From Lentzea nigeriaca (GTDB taxonomy: Bacteria > Actinomycetota > Actinomycetes > Mycobacteriales > Pseudonocardiaceae): DNA of 64,000 nt. The DNA is taken from the NCBI RefSeq assembly GCF_016907955.1, contig NZ_JAFBCX010000003.1:186001-250000 (forward strand), in the 5' to 3' direction. Below the pieces are notes generated by a model. The model was not told the origin of the DNA and ran no database searches. It worked only from the letters and a program-made list of their open reading frames with translations. Position numbers and translations under genes: made by a program. Below are positions 1-7,874 of the stretch, piece by piece. The first letter of the stretch is position 1. The number at the start of each line of letters is the position of its first letter.

Positions 1-1001
1 AGGTTGTCGCCGCGCACGTTCAGCCGCACACCGTTGAGGCGGTAGTACTCGCCGTTCTGGGTGCTTTCCCTGAACCCGAACCGGTACGTGGCGTCGCTGG
101 TGCGGCCGTCGTCGGTGGTCGCGTGCACCGACAGCCGGTGCAGCTGAGCGCGATATCCCTCGCGGTACGGCGCGTTCGGCCACCAGTACGAGGCCGCGCC
201 GAGGGTCCACGCCACCGGACCGACCGTGACCGTCGCGGTGGAGCGGGCCGCGACCGTGATCGTGCGACTGGGCAGGGCGGGGTAGGCGAAGGTCTGTCCG
301 TTGTCCGAGGCGAGCGTGCCGTCGAGGGTCACGGTGCGGGCGCTGGCGGAGGTGTTGGTGACCGACACGTCGTAGGTGAGGCTCTGGTCGGTCACCGAGG
401 TGCGGACGAAGGCGTCGCTCACGTACACGGCCGGGTACACGCGCAGAAACGCCGAACGGAAGATCCCCTGCGGCACCGCCTCCGACCAGTTGGCGGCGTC
501 GGGAACCAGGTACTTGCCCGCCGCCGTCTTCAACGCGTTGCGGCCCTTCACGTTCACGCTGATCGTGTGCGTCGTGCCGGGAGCCGCGAAAGCGGTGATG
601 TCGAAGTTGGACGGGGTGTACGAGGTCGTCTGGGTGGCGACGACCCGCCCGTCGACCGACAGGGTCGCCTGGTGGTTCACCGCGCCGAACTCGATCCACG
701 CCGACTGCGGCTGCCCCGAGTCCGGCACCGTGACGGTGCGCGAGTACGTCGCCTCGGACACGTCGGTGAAGCCCTGCTTGTACCAGCCACCACCGGGCAC
801 GGTGATCGTCGTGGCAGGACGGCCCGCCGGAGTGAAGCTCCACCTGCCGGCCAGATCGACCGACCCGATCGCGGCGTTGCCCGCCGCGACACCGTTCACG
901 TCCGGCACCGGCGCTGCGGAACCAGCCGCCGGGACCGGGGCGGTCACCCCCGCGGCGGCGAGCACCACCGCGAGGACGGCCGACACCAATGCTCTTGCCA
1001 T
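1..1001 (-). CDS. Glycoside hydrolase family 2 enzyme, N-terminal part
   Basis: This gene starts at ATG 1001 and runs off the left edge, so only about 333 residues are visible. Residues 1-28 form a signal peptide (MARALVSAVLAVVLAAAG), so the enzyme is secreted. A sugar-binding jelly-roll domain follows (about 45-175), then an Ig-like sandwich domain (about 190-290). The last visible residues (LNGVRLNVRGDNL) are the usual entry into the GH2 TIM barrel, so the catalytic glutamates lie outside the window. GH2 covers beta-galactosidases, beta-mannosidases and relatives; the substrate cannot be told here. A strong ribosome site (AGGAGAAGGAG) precedes the ATG. It lies 52 bases downstream of the sugar permease gene and is probably in the same operon. 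Confidence 0.85.
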   Translation of the reverse strand, partial: MARALVSAVLAVVLAAAGVTAPVPAAGSAAPVPDVNGVAAGNAAIGSVDLAGRWSFTPAGRPATTITVPGGGWYKQGFTDVSEATYSRTVTVPDSGQPQSAWIEFGAVNHQATLSVDGRVVATQTTSYTPSNFDITAFAAPGTTHTISVNVKGRNALKTAAGKYLVPDAANWSEAVPQGIFRSAFLRVYPAVYVSDAFVRTSVTDQSLTYDVSVTNTSASARTVTLDGTLASDNGQTFAYPALPSRTITVAARSTATVTVGPVAWTLGAASYWWPNAPYREGYRAQLHRLSVHATTDDGRTSDATYRFGFRESTQNGEYYRLNGVRLNVRGDN

Positions 1002-1053
1002 GCTCGAGCTCCTTCTCCTGGCTTGGAGTTCTCATGGCGGCGGAAAAGTGCGT

Positions 1054-3060
1054 CTATCCCTTCACGGCTCCAGCGGTCAGACCCTCGGTCAGGAACCGCT
1101 GCCCGAACCCGTACATGAGCACGACCGGGATGCTGATCAGCAGCGAGGCGGCGGCCAGCTGCCCCTGCGGCACGACGTCACCGAAGATCATCGACTGCAT
1201 GCCGACGGGCAACGTCTTGTAGTGGTCCTTGGTGATGAACACGAAGGCGAACAGGAACTCGTTCCACGCGTTGGTGAGCGTGAACAGCGCGACCGCGAGC
1301 AGGCCCGGCTTGGCGAGCGGCAGCACGATCCGGAGGAACGCCCCGAACCGCGTGCAGCCGTCGACCAGCGCGGCCTCCTCCAGGTCGGCCGGGATCGACT
1401 TGAAGTAGCCGACGAGCAGCCACGTCGCGAACGGCAGCGTGAACGTGGGGTACGCGAGCACGAGTGACCACAACGAATCGTTGAGCCCGACACCGCTCAT
1501 CATCTGGTACAGCGGGATGAACAGCAGCGCGCCCGGCATCACGTAGGTGAGCAGGATCGTCACCGTGAAACTCTCCGACCCCCGGAACTTCAGCCGTGCC
1601 AGCGCGTAGCCGGCCAGCGCCGCGCAGACCAGGGCGATCACGGTGGACGCCACCGACACCAGGATCGTGTTGAGATACCAGGTGCCGAACGCCTTGCCGG
1701 TGAACAGGTTGGTGAACTGCTCGGTGTTCCACGGGGTCGGCCAGAGGTCGTCGGTGCGCGCGACGATCTGGTTGTCGGACTTGAAGGCCGTGACGGTCAT
1801 CCAGTAGAGCGGGGCGAGCACGAAGCCCAGCAGCCCCAGCAGCGCGATCCCGGTGCCGGTGCCGCTGACGAGGCGTGCGGCCAGCCGGTTGCCTCGCGCG
1901 GCGAGCACGGAGACGACCCGTCCGACGGCGGCCGCGAGCACGACGAACACGCCCAGCACGAGCGCGGCCTTCCACACGATGTGCGGCGACGCCCAGGCCA
2001 GCACGAGCACCGAGACCGCGACGATCACCCACGGCAGTGCCCTGCGCTGGGCGGGGGTCAGCCGCCTGCGTCCCAGGTCGCCCGCGCCCGGCAGGTCGCC
2101 GCGGCGCATCAGCCGCACGAGGATCACCACGAGGACACCGATGATCGGCAGCATCACCAGCGTGACCGCGGCGCCCGCGCCCAGCTGCAGCTGCTGGATG
2201 GCCTTCGAGTAGGCCACCATCACGTACGGGGCGGTGGCGTCCCCCGGTCCGCCCTGGGTCATCAGCCAGATCAGATCGAAGTTGTTGAACGTCCAGATCG
2301 ACGACAGCAGCACCGTCACGATCATGATATTCCGAAGACCTGGCAACGTGATGTGCACGAACCGCTGCCACGGCGACGCACCGTCCACAATGGCCGCTTC
2401 GTAGAGGCTGCCGTCGATGGCCTTGAGCCCGGCGAGGAAGGTCACCGCGAAGAACGGGATGCCCTTCCAGACGTTGACCAGGATGACCGACGGCAGCGCG
2501 AGCGCGGGATCCGACAGCCACTCCGCTGGCCATCGGTCGACGAGCCCGATCGCGGCGAGGGCGGGCCCGATGCCGGAGTCGGTGAGCAGGACGTTGACGC
2601 TGCCGAAGATCGGGTCCAGCAACGACCGCCAGGTGAACGCCGTGACGACCGTCGGCACCACCCACGGCAGCAGGATCACCCCGGCCATGATCGCCCGGCC
2701 GCGGCGGAGGTGGTGCAGGATCAGCGCCGCGATGAGACCCAGGGTCACTTTGAAGATCTCGGCGTACGCGGTGAAGACGAACGAGTTGAGCACGCCCTTG
2801 TGGAACACCGTGTCGCCGATGAGGTCGGTGTAGTTGTCCAGGCCGACGAAGACCGTCTCCGCACCGTGGCGTTCGGTGGCGCTGGTGAAGACCGAGCTGA
2901 TGATCGGGAACAGAATCAGGCCCGTGACCAGCACCAGCGTCGGCGCGACGAATACGGCGGCGAGACGCCAGTCGCGCCCGAGCAGCCGCTGCGACTGGGT
3001 GAGGGAGGACGACACCGGTGCCGGCCGAGCCGGCACCGGGCGCGTGCGCAGGACGGTCAC
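1054..3060 (-). CDS. Fused two-domain sugar ABC transporter permease (MalF-MalG type)
   Basis: This 668-residue membrane protein joins two carbohydrate permease subunits that are normally separate genes. The first half (about 30-325) is MalF/UgpA-like, with its EAA loop at about 221-240 (EAAIVDGASPWQRF). The second half (about 395-668) is MalG/UgpE-like, with its EAA loop at about 561-581 (EEAALVDGCTRFGAF). Between them lie two extra hydrophobic segments (about 340-395), an even number that keeps both halves in the usual orientation. It starts with GTG in a GTGA overlap with the binding-protein gene. No ATPase gene is nearby, as is common in actinobacteria, where one MsiK ATPase serves several sugar importers. 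A frameshift fusing two genes is unlikely because the frame is continuous. Confidence 0.88.
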   Translation of the reverse strand: MTVLRTRPVPARPAPVSSSLTQSQRLLGRDWRLAAVFVAPTLVLVTGLILFPIISSVFTSATERHGAETVFVGLDNYTDLIGDTVFHKGVLNSFVFTAYAEIFKVTLGLIAALILHHLRRGRAIMAGVILLPWVVPTVVTAFTWRSLLDPIFGSVNVLLTDSGIGPALAAIGLVDRWPAEWLSDPALALPSVILVNVWKGIPFFAVTFLAGLKAIDGSLYEAAIVDGASPWQRFVHITLPGLRNIMIVTVLLSSIWTFNNFDLIWLMTQGGPGDATAPYVMVAYSKAIQQLQLGAGAAVTLVMLPIIGVLVVILVRLMRRGDLPGAGDLGRRRLTPAQRRALPWVIVAVSVLVLAWASPHIVWKAALVLGVFVVLAAAVGRVVSVLAARGNRLAARLVSGTGTGIALLGLLGFVLAPLYWMTVTAFKSDNQIVARTDDLWPTPWNTEQFTNLFTGKAFGTWYLNTILVSVASTVIALVCAALAGYALARLKFRGSESFTVTILLTYVMPGALLFIPLYQMMSGVGLNDSLWSLVLAYPTFTLPFATWLLVGYFKSIPADLEEAALVDGCTRFGAFLRIVLPLAKPGLLAVALFTLTNAWNEFLFAFVFITKDHYKTLPVGMQSMIFGDVVPQGQLAAASLLISIPVVLMYGFGQRFLTEGLTAGAVKG

Positions 3061-4481
3061 TGCTTGAAGCCCTGCTGCTCGAAGACCTGGACGATGCGCG
3101 CGTGGGTCGTGGCGACGGCCTCGGCAGGCCGGGTGCCCTGGATGACCGACTGCATCATGTCGGTCAGCAGATAGGCGGCGGTGGCCGCCTGGTCGCCGGG
3201 GCTCGGGGCCTGGGGAAACGCGTAGCCGGTCGTGGTTTTCAGCGGGAGCTGCGTGCGGGTCTGCTCCCGCAGTGCCGGGAAGGCCGGGTCACCGCTGGTG
3301 TAGTACGGGTCGGAGTCCCACACCTTGTCCCACGAGGGGTTGACCAGGCACGGTGCTTCCTTCGCGACACCGAGCAGAGCGCTCCCGCCGACCATGAACT
3401 TCGCCACGAGCTTGGCGAGGTCGGGGTTCTTCGCTCCCTTGAACACGACGAACGAGTTGGACTCGCCGAACGCGAGCGGCTTGTCGATCGCCGGTCCGGT
3501 GGCGCCGTTGAACGGGTGTGTGTTGGCGTAGACCGGGTTGTTCTTGGTCTTCGAATCCGCGTAGACGCTGAACTGGTTGAGCGTGAGCCCCAGGATCTGG
3601 GCCAGCCAGTTCTCGTTGTTGCTCGAGTCGGTCCAGCTTCCGATGCCGGGCGGAAGCATCGGCGCGTACTTCGGGTTCGTGTAGATGTCGCCGATGAACG
3701 TGACGGCCGCGACCGTCTCCGGCGAGTTGAACACCACCTTCGTGCCGGTGTTGTCCGCGATCGCCCCGCCGTAGGTGTTGATGACGTTGCCGATGAAACC
3801 GTTGGCGTCGCCGGAGCGGTTCACCGTGAGGCCCCAGCCGTAGCGCCGCTTCGCCGGGTCGGAGACCTCCAGTGCGTTGTCGCGCAGCTCCTCCCACGTG
3901 TAGTGGGGCTTGAGCGGGAGACCCTTCTCGGTGTACCAGTCCTTGCGCAGATACATCGCGGACGCGATGAAGTGGTACGGGATCGCGAACCAGCGCCCGC
4001 CGAACACGCAGTAGGTGCTCGCCTCCGTCGCAGGCTCCCCGTAGAGCTTGCGCATCTCGTCGACCACGTCGGTGACGTCGGTGAGGGCACCGAGGTTGTG
4101 GAGCTGGCCGACGAACCGCCGATCGCTCACGAAGGCGAGATCGCGGCTGGTGCCCGCCTTCACCTCGGCGTCCATCTTCGCGACCATGTCGCCCGCGTCT
4201 CCGGAGACCAGGTCGTTGCGGATCGTGGTTCCCGTGGCCTGCGCGAAGACCTGCAGCGACCGGTCCAGCGCCTTGTTGGCGGCCTCCGAGTACAGCTTCT
4301 GCGACAGCATCCCCACCGATCCGCCGCGGAGCGAGGCCGCCTGGTCGAGCAGTGCCTGGGGTACCTGAACATCGACCTGCGGCGTGGCAGGGCCGCCTCC
4401 CCCGCACCCGGCGAGACCGAGCACGCCCAGCGCGCTCATCCCGAGGAAGGTGCGCCTCGACAGGTCCGATTTCTCCTCCAT
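3057..4481 (-). CDS. Sugar ABC transporter substrate-binding lipoprotein
   Basis: This is an extracellular solute-binding protein of the maltose/oligosaccharide type, about 474 residues. The N-terminus carries a Tat-like motif (SRRTFLG) and then a lipobox (LGLAGC), so it is probably exported folded and lipid-anchored. I chose ATG 4481 because a GAGGAG ribosome site sits 6 bases upstream; GTG 4487 is two codons earlier and overlaps that site. It is the first gene of the minus-strand sugar operon and feeds the fused permease. The palindrome TGGGAGCGCTCCCA lies about 85 bases upstream. The carbohydrate cannot be read from the sequence; a beta-linked oligosaccharide fits the operator and the GH2 neighbour but is inference. 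Confidence 0.88.
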   Translation of the reverse strand: MEEKSDLSRRTFLGMSALGVLGLAGCGGGGPATPQVDVQVPQALLDQAASLRGGSVGMLSQKLYSEAANKALDRSLQVFAQATGTTIRNDLVSGDAGDMVAKMDAEVKAGTSRDLAFVSDRRFVGQLHNLGALTDVTDVVDEMRKLYGEPATEASTYCVFGGRWFAIPYHFIASAMYLRKDWYTEKGLPLKPHYTWEELRDNALEVSDPAKRRYGWGLTVNRSGDANGFIGNVINTYGGAIADNTGTKVVFNSPETVAAVTFIGDIYTNPKYAPMLPPGIGSWTDSSNNENWLAQILGLTLNQFSVYADSKTKNNPVYANTHPFNGATGPAIDKPLAFGESNSFVVFKGAKNPDLAKLVAKFMVGGSALLGVAKEAPCLVNPSWDKVWDSDPYYTSGDPAFPALREQTRTQLPLKTTTGYAFPQAPSPGDQAATAAYLLTDMMQSVIQGTRPAEAVATTHARIVQVFEQQGFKQ

Positions 4482-4564
4482 GACCACTCCTCTCGCGTCC
4501 GCACGAGCGGACGCGTACCGACGGGGCGACGTTGCAACCGGCGGGACAGGCCGCTGAGCTGGCC

Positions 4565-4578
4565 TGGGAGCGCTCCCA
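4565..4578. promoter_or_regulatory. LacI-family operator of CebR type
   Basis: TGGGAGCGCTCCCA is a perfect 14-base palindrome identical to the operator described for CebR, the LacI-family cello-oligosaccharide repressor of Streptomyces. It lies 84-97 bases upstream of the sugar-binding lipoprotein start. This predicts substrate-induced control of the sugar operon by a LacI-type regulator encoded outside the window. Confidence 0.65.
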
Positions 4579-4626
4579 ACCCGACCGTAGCGAAGATCCC
4601 GCGGCGCGTGAAGACACCTCGATCAC

Positions 4627-4675
4627 GATGAACGGCGCATTTGCCCACCTCACGTGCACAAATGCGCCGTTCATC
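4627..4675. repeat. Perfect 17-bp inverted repeat in a divergent intergenic region
   Basis: GATGAACGGCGCATTTG (4627-4643) is repeated exactly in reverse complement at 4659-4675, with a 15-base loop. Both flanking genes are transcribed away from this point, so it is not an ordinary gene-end terminator for either. It could be a large operator, a leader hairpin or a trace of mobile DNA. No function is assigned. Confidence 0.7.
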
Positions 4676-4703
4676 AACCTTCGGGCGAGGGGAGTAGATC
4701 TTT

Positions 4704-4728
4704 GAAAACGGTAATGATTACCATGTTC
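4704..4728. promoter_or_regulatory. Fur-family (Zur-like) operator
   Basis: The core GGTAATGATTACC (4710-4722) is a perfect palindrome around G4716. The flanks extend the dyad to GAAAAC...ATGTTC, with 10 of 12 positions matching on each side. The layout (AT-rich, TAATnATTA centre) is that of Fur-family boxes and most resembles zinc-regulator (Zur) boxes. It lies 41-65 bases upstream of the first gene of the eleven-gene operon, a good position for metal-dependent repression. Which metal is inference. Confidence 0.6.
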
Positions 4729-4768
4729 TACAGTCGGCCGCGGAAGGCGCGGCCGAGGAGGGGGACAT

Positions 4769-6019
4769 GTGGCTCACCTGTTGATGATCGAGAGCTGGGT
4801 CGGTGCGATGAGCTCGCTGCTGCCCAGGGCGATCAACGAGTCAGGGCACCGCTTCACCTTCATCACCCGCGACCTGCACCACTACCTGCGCGCCGCCCCC
4901 GCGCACCCGCATCCGTTGCTGGCCGCGGAGAACGTGCTCACGGCGGAGACCAACGACGTGCCCGCGCTGCTGCACCACGTCGAGCGCCTGCACGCGGTGC
5001 TGCGCTTCGACGGCGTGATCTCGTCGTGCGACTACTACCTCCCGACCGCCGCACTCCTCGCCGCGCACCTCGGCCTGCCCGGTTCCGATCCGGACGCCGT
5101 GGAACGGGCCTGCCGCAAGGACCTCACCCGCCGCACCCTGAGCGAGGCCGGTGTGCCCGGCCCCCGCTTCGCCCTCGCCGAGGACTGGCCCGCGCTCGCC
5201 AAGGCGGCAGCCGAGCTCGGTTATCCGCTGGTGGTCAAGCCCGTCGACCTGTGCGCGGGCATGTACGTCCGCAAGGTCGACGACGAGACCGGGCTGCGCG
5301 AGGCGTTCGCCGCGATCGAGGCGTTCCCCGTCAACGCCCGCAACCAGCCCAGGGTGCGGACCGTGCTGGTGGAGGAGCTCCTGACCGGGCCGGAGGTCAG
5401 CGTCGAGACCGTCACGGTGGACGGCACGACGCATGTCGTCGGCGTCACCGACAAGAGCGTCGCGGGTGACCCGTGGTTCGTCGAGAGCGGGCACATGTTC
5501 CCCGCCGACCTGCCCACCGGCGAAGCGGAGTCGGTCGCCGTCGCCGCCGTCGAGGCACTGGGCCTGGACCGCGGCGTCGCGCACACCGAGGTCAAGCTGA
5601 CGCCGGAAGGCCCGAAGCTCGTCGAGGTCAACCCGCGCCCTGCGGGCAACCAGATCACCGAACTGGTCCGGCGGGTCACCGGCATCGACCTGCCTGCCGC
5701 GTACGCGCAGCTGGCCGCCGGTGAACGACCGGACCTCCGCCCCGCGGACACCGGTGTGCGCAGCGCGGCGATCTCGTTCCTGCTCCCGCCGCGCTCCGGT
5801 CAGGTGTCGGCCGTCCTCGGTGCCGAGGCGCTCAAGGACGCGGACGACGTCGTGGACTGGACGGTCAAGCAGCCCGGCCACCGCGCGGGCGAGCCGACCA
5901 GCAACAACAGCTACCTCGGCCATGTCGTGGTGACCGACTCGGCCGGTCTCGGCGCGCGGGCACGGGCCGAGCGGCTCGTGGGCGGTCTGTCCGTCGAGTA
6001 CGCCGAGGAGTCCGCGTGA
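4769..6019 (+). CDS. ATP-grasp ligase of a putative metallophore pathway
   Basis: This is a 416-residue ATP-grasp enzyme. The pre-ATP-grasp fold covers about 1-105. ATP-binding residues include the lysine in PLVVKPVD (K157), and the metal/phosphate motif is VEVNPRPAG (about 285-293). ATP-grasp ligases activate a carboxylate as acyl phosphate and join it to an amine or thiol, so an amino-acid or dipeptide ligation is likely. I chose GTG 4769 because GAGGAGGGGG is properly spaced; ATG 4767 is out of frame and stops quickly. It is the first gene behind the Zur-like box and overlaps the next gene by 4 bases. A resistance or primary-metabolism role is possible but does not fit the neighbours. Confidence 0.85.
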   Translation: MAHLLMIESWVGAMSSLLPRAINESGHRFTFITRDLHHYLRAAPAHPHPLLAAENVLTAETNDVPALLHHVERLHAVLRFDGVISSCDYYLPTAALLAAHLGLPGSDPDAVERACRKDLTRRTLSEAGVPGPRFALAEDWPALAKAAAELGYPLVVKPVDLCAGMYVRKVDDETGLREAFAAIEAFPVNARNQPRVRTVLVEELLTGPEVSVETVTVDGTTHVVGVTDKSVAGDPWFVESGHMFPADLPTGEAESVAVAAVEALGLDRGVAHTEVKLTPEGPKLVEVNPRPAGNQITELVRRVTGIDLPAAYAQLAAGERPDLRPADTGVRSAAISFLLPPRSGQVSAVLGAEALKDADDVVDWTVKQPGHRAGEPTSNNSYLGHVVVTDSAGLGARARAERLVGGLSVEYAEESA

Positions 6020-6804
6020 CCCTCGCCGATCTCGTCGACATCGTCCGAAGTGGACGGTTGGGGCTCGATCCGGCGGCGTGCGCCGTCAGCGTCGGGTTCA
6101 CCACCAGGCAGGGTGCCCGGCACGCCACGCGCGGACAGTCCTATCGCAACACCGTGGTCAGCCTCCGTGTGGAGGAGGCGGTCGGCTCGTGCGCGGTGGA
6201 GGACATCACCGACGGCGAGGTGCACGGTTGCGTTGGCGCGACGGTGCTCGACCTGCTCGACCATCCGAATCCGGCCATCCGCACCGCCGCACTGGACGCC
6301 TACCTGACGCACGTGCGGCCGCATCACCTGTGCGCCACCAAGTCCATCACCGTCGGTCCCGGCAGCTCGCTGACCAAGTCCATGGCCCGCGCGCAGGCCG
6401 TCGTGGACCTGCTCGACCCCGCGCCGGGCGACCGGGTACTGGTGGTCGGCGTGGTCAACTCGCTGCTGCACCACCTGCGCGAGCGAGGCGCGACCTACGT
6501 GGCGTGTGATCTCAAAGGCGGCAGGACCGAGTGGGACGAGCCGATCATCACCGATGCGGAAAGCGCGCTGGACGGCTGCGATCTCGTCCTCGCCTCCGGG
6601 ATGACCGTCGGCAACGGCACGTTCGAGTCGCTGCTGCGGGCCGCCGCCGGCAAGCCGGTGGTGATGTTCGCCCAGACCGCGGCCGCGATCCTGCCGTGGT
6701 TCATCGGGAGCGGTGTGCGGGCCGTGTCCGCCGAGCCCTACCCGTTCTTCTGGCTCGACGGCGGCGCCACGACGATCCACCACCACACGGAGCGTCCGTC
6801 GTGA
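6016..6804 (+). CDS. DUF364-family protein (putative heavy-metal chelation domain)
   Basis: This 262-residue protein fits the DUF364 family, often labelled a putative heavy-metal chelation or Rossmann-like domain. The N-terminal part (about 1-70) resembles the DUF4213 segment. The C-terminal part has a Rossmann-like beta-strand motif (DRVLVVGVVNSL, about 139-150) and a conserved segment around DLVLASGMTVGNGTFESLL. The biochemical role of the family is not settled. Its start is a GTGA overlap with the ATP-grasp gene and its stop overlaps the PLP-enzyme start, so the three are translationally coupled. The neighbours suggest a part in making or handling a metal-binding small molecule. Confidence 0.8.
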   Translation: MTLADLVDIVRSGRLGLDPAACAVSVGFTTRQGARHATRGQSYRNTVVSLRVEEAVGSCAVEDITDGEVHGCVGATVLDLLDHPNPAIRTAALDAYLTHVRPHHLCATKSITVGPGSSLTKSMARAQAVVDLLDPAPGDRVLVVGVVNSLLHHLRERGATYVACDLKGGRTEWDEPIITDAESALDGCDLVLASGMTVGNGTFESLLRAAAGKPVVMFAQTAAAILPWFIGSGVRAVSAEPYPFFWLDGGATTIHHHTERPS

Positions 6805-7874
6805 TGATCCCGCGCCAGAACCGGCACCTGCTCGGTCTCCTGGGCCAGAGCCCGGTCGCCCGCATCGACACGCCGCTGCCCCACCGGCACGGCGGGTTCT
6901 GGGCCAAGCTCGAATGCCTGAGCGCCGGAGGCATGAAGGCCCGGCCGGCCGTGTCCATGCTGCGCGCCGCTCGCGAACGGGGAGAGCTGCGCCCCGGCGC
7001 GGTGGTCGTGGAGTCGACCAGTGGAACGCTCGGCCTCGGGCTCGCGTTCGCCTGCCAGGCGTTCGGGCACCCCGTGGTCCTGGTGGTGGACAACGAACTC
7101 GAACCGTCCATGCGCACCCTCCTGCGCGCACACGGCGCACGGCTGGAGGTGGTCGACCGGCCGCACCCGGTGGGCGGCTGGCAGCAGGCGCGCCTGAACC
7201 GGCTCCAGGCCGTGCTCAGCGAGTTTCCCGACGCCTACTGGCCCGACCAGTACAACAACCCCGACAACCCCAGGGGCTACGCGGGGCTCGCCAGGGAACT
7301 GGTGGAGCAGCTGGATCCGGTGGACGTGCTGGTGTGCAGCGTGGGTACCGGCGGGCACAGCGCCGGCGTCGTCAGGGAACTGCGCCGGCACTGGCCGGGC
7401 GTGCGGCTGATCGGCGTGGACACCGTCGGCTCGACGATCTTCGGACAACCCGCGCGGGCCAGGGTGATGCGCGGCCTCGGCAGCAGCATCCACCCTCGCA
7501 ACGTCGCGTACGCCGAGTTCGACGAGGTGCACTGGCTGGGCCCCGTCGAGGTGGTCGACGCCTGCCGCAGGCTCGCCCGCGACGCCTTCGTCACCGGCGG
7601 CTGGAGCAGCGGAGCGGTCGCACTGGTCGCCGCGTGGGCGGCCAGGGTCGAGCCCGGCGTGGTGGTGGCGACGATCTTCCCCGACGGTCCGCACCGCTAC
7701 CTCGGCACGATCTTCGACGACGACTTCTGCCACGCCCGCGGCCTGCTCGGGCCTGCCTCCGACCGGCCGGTGGAGATCGGTGATCCGCTCCGCGTCGAGG
7801 CCACGGGCTGGACGCGGTGCCGAACGGTGGTTGCCCCCAGAACAGTCGCGTCCAGGGCAGGGGTGCTCGCATGA
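6804..7874 (+). CDS. Cysteine-synthase-like PLP enzyme
   Basis: This is a fold-type II PLP enzyme of the cysteine synthase / beta-replacement family, about 356 residues. The motif KLECLSAGGMKARPA gives the likely Schiff-base lysine K45. STSGTLGLGLA matches the substrate-binding TSGNT loop, and VGTGGHSAGV matches the phosphate-gripping GTGGT loop. Family members replace the beta-substituent of O-acetyl- or O-phosphoserine with a thiol or amine; SbnA, which makes a C-N bond on the way to 2,3-diaminopropionate, is a known metallophore example. Start ATG 6804 overlaps the DUF364 stop; GTG 6801 is an equally coupled alternative. I infer that it builds an unusual amino acid or amine-linked unit here rather than cysteine. 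Confidence 0.85.
   Translation: MIPRQNRHLLGLLGQSPVARIDTPLPHRHGGFWAKLECLSAGGMKARPAVSMLRAARERGELRPGAVVVESTSGTLGLGLAFACQAFGHPVVLVVDNELEPSMRTLLRAHGARLEVVDRPHPVGGWQQARLNRLQAVLSEFPDAYWPDQYNNPDNPRGYAGLARELVEQLDPVDVLVCSVGTGGHSAGVVRELRRHWPGVRLIGVDTVGSTIFGQPARARVMRGLGSSIHPRNVAYAEFDEVHWLGPVEVVDACRRLARDAFVTGGWSSGAVALVAAWAARVEPGVVVATIFPDGPHRYLGTIFDDDFCHARGLLGPASDRPVEIGDPLRVEATGWTRCRTVVAPRTVASRAGVLA

Noticed and set aside
1123..3174. Plus-strand frames across the sugar permease and binding-protein genes
   Set aside because: Arginine/proline-rich shadows of the well-supported minus-strand genes, without family motifs.
4627..4675. Terminator reading of the 17-bp inverted repeat
   Set aside because: Both flanking genes are transcribed away from it and there is no T-tract on either strand.
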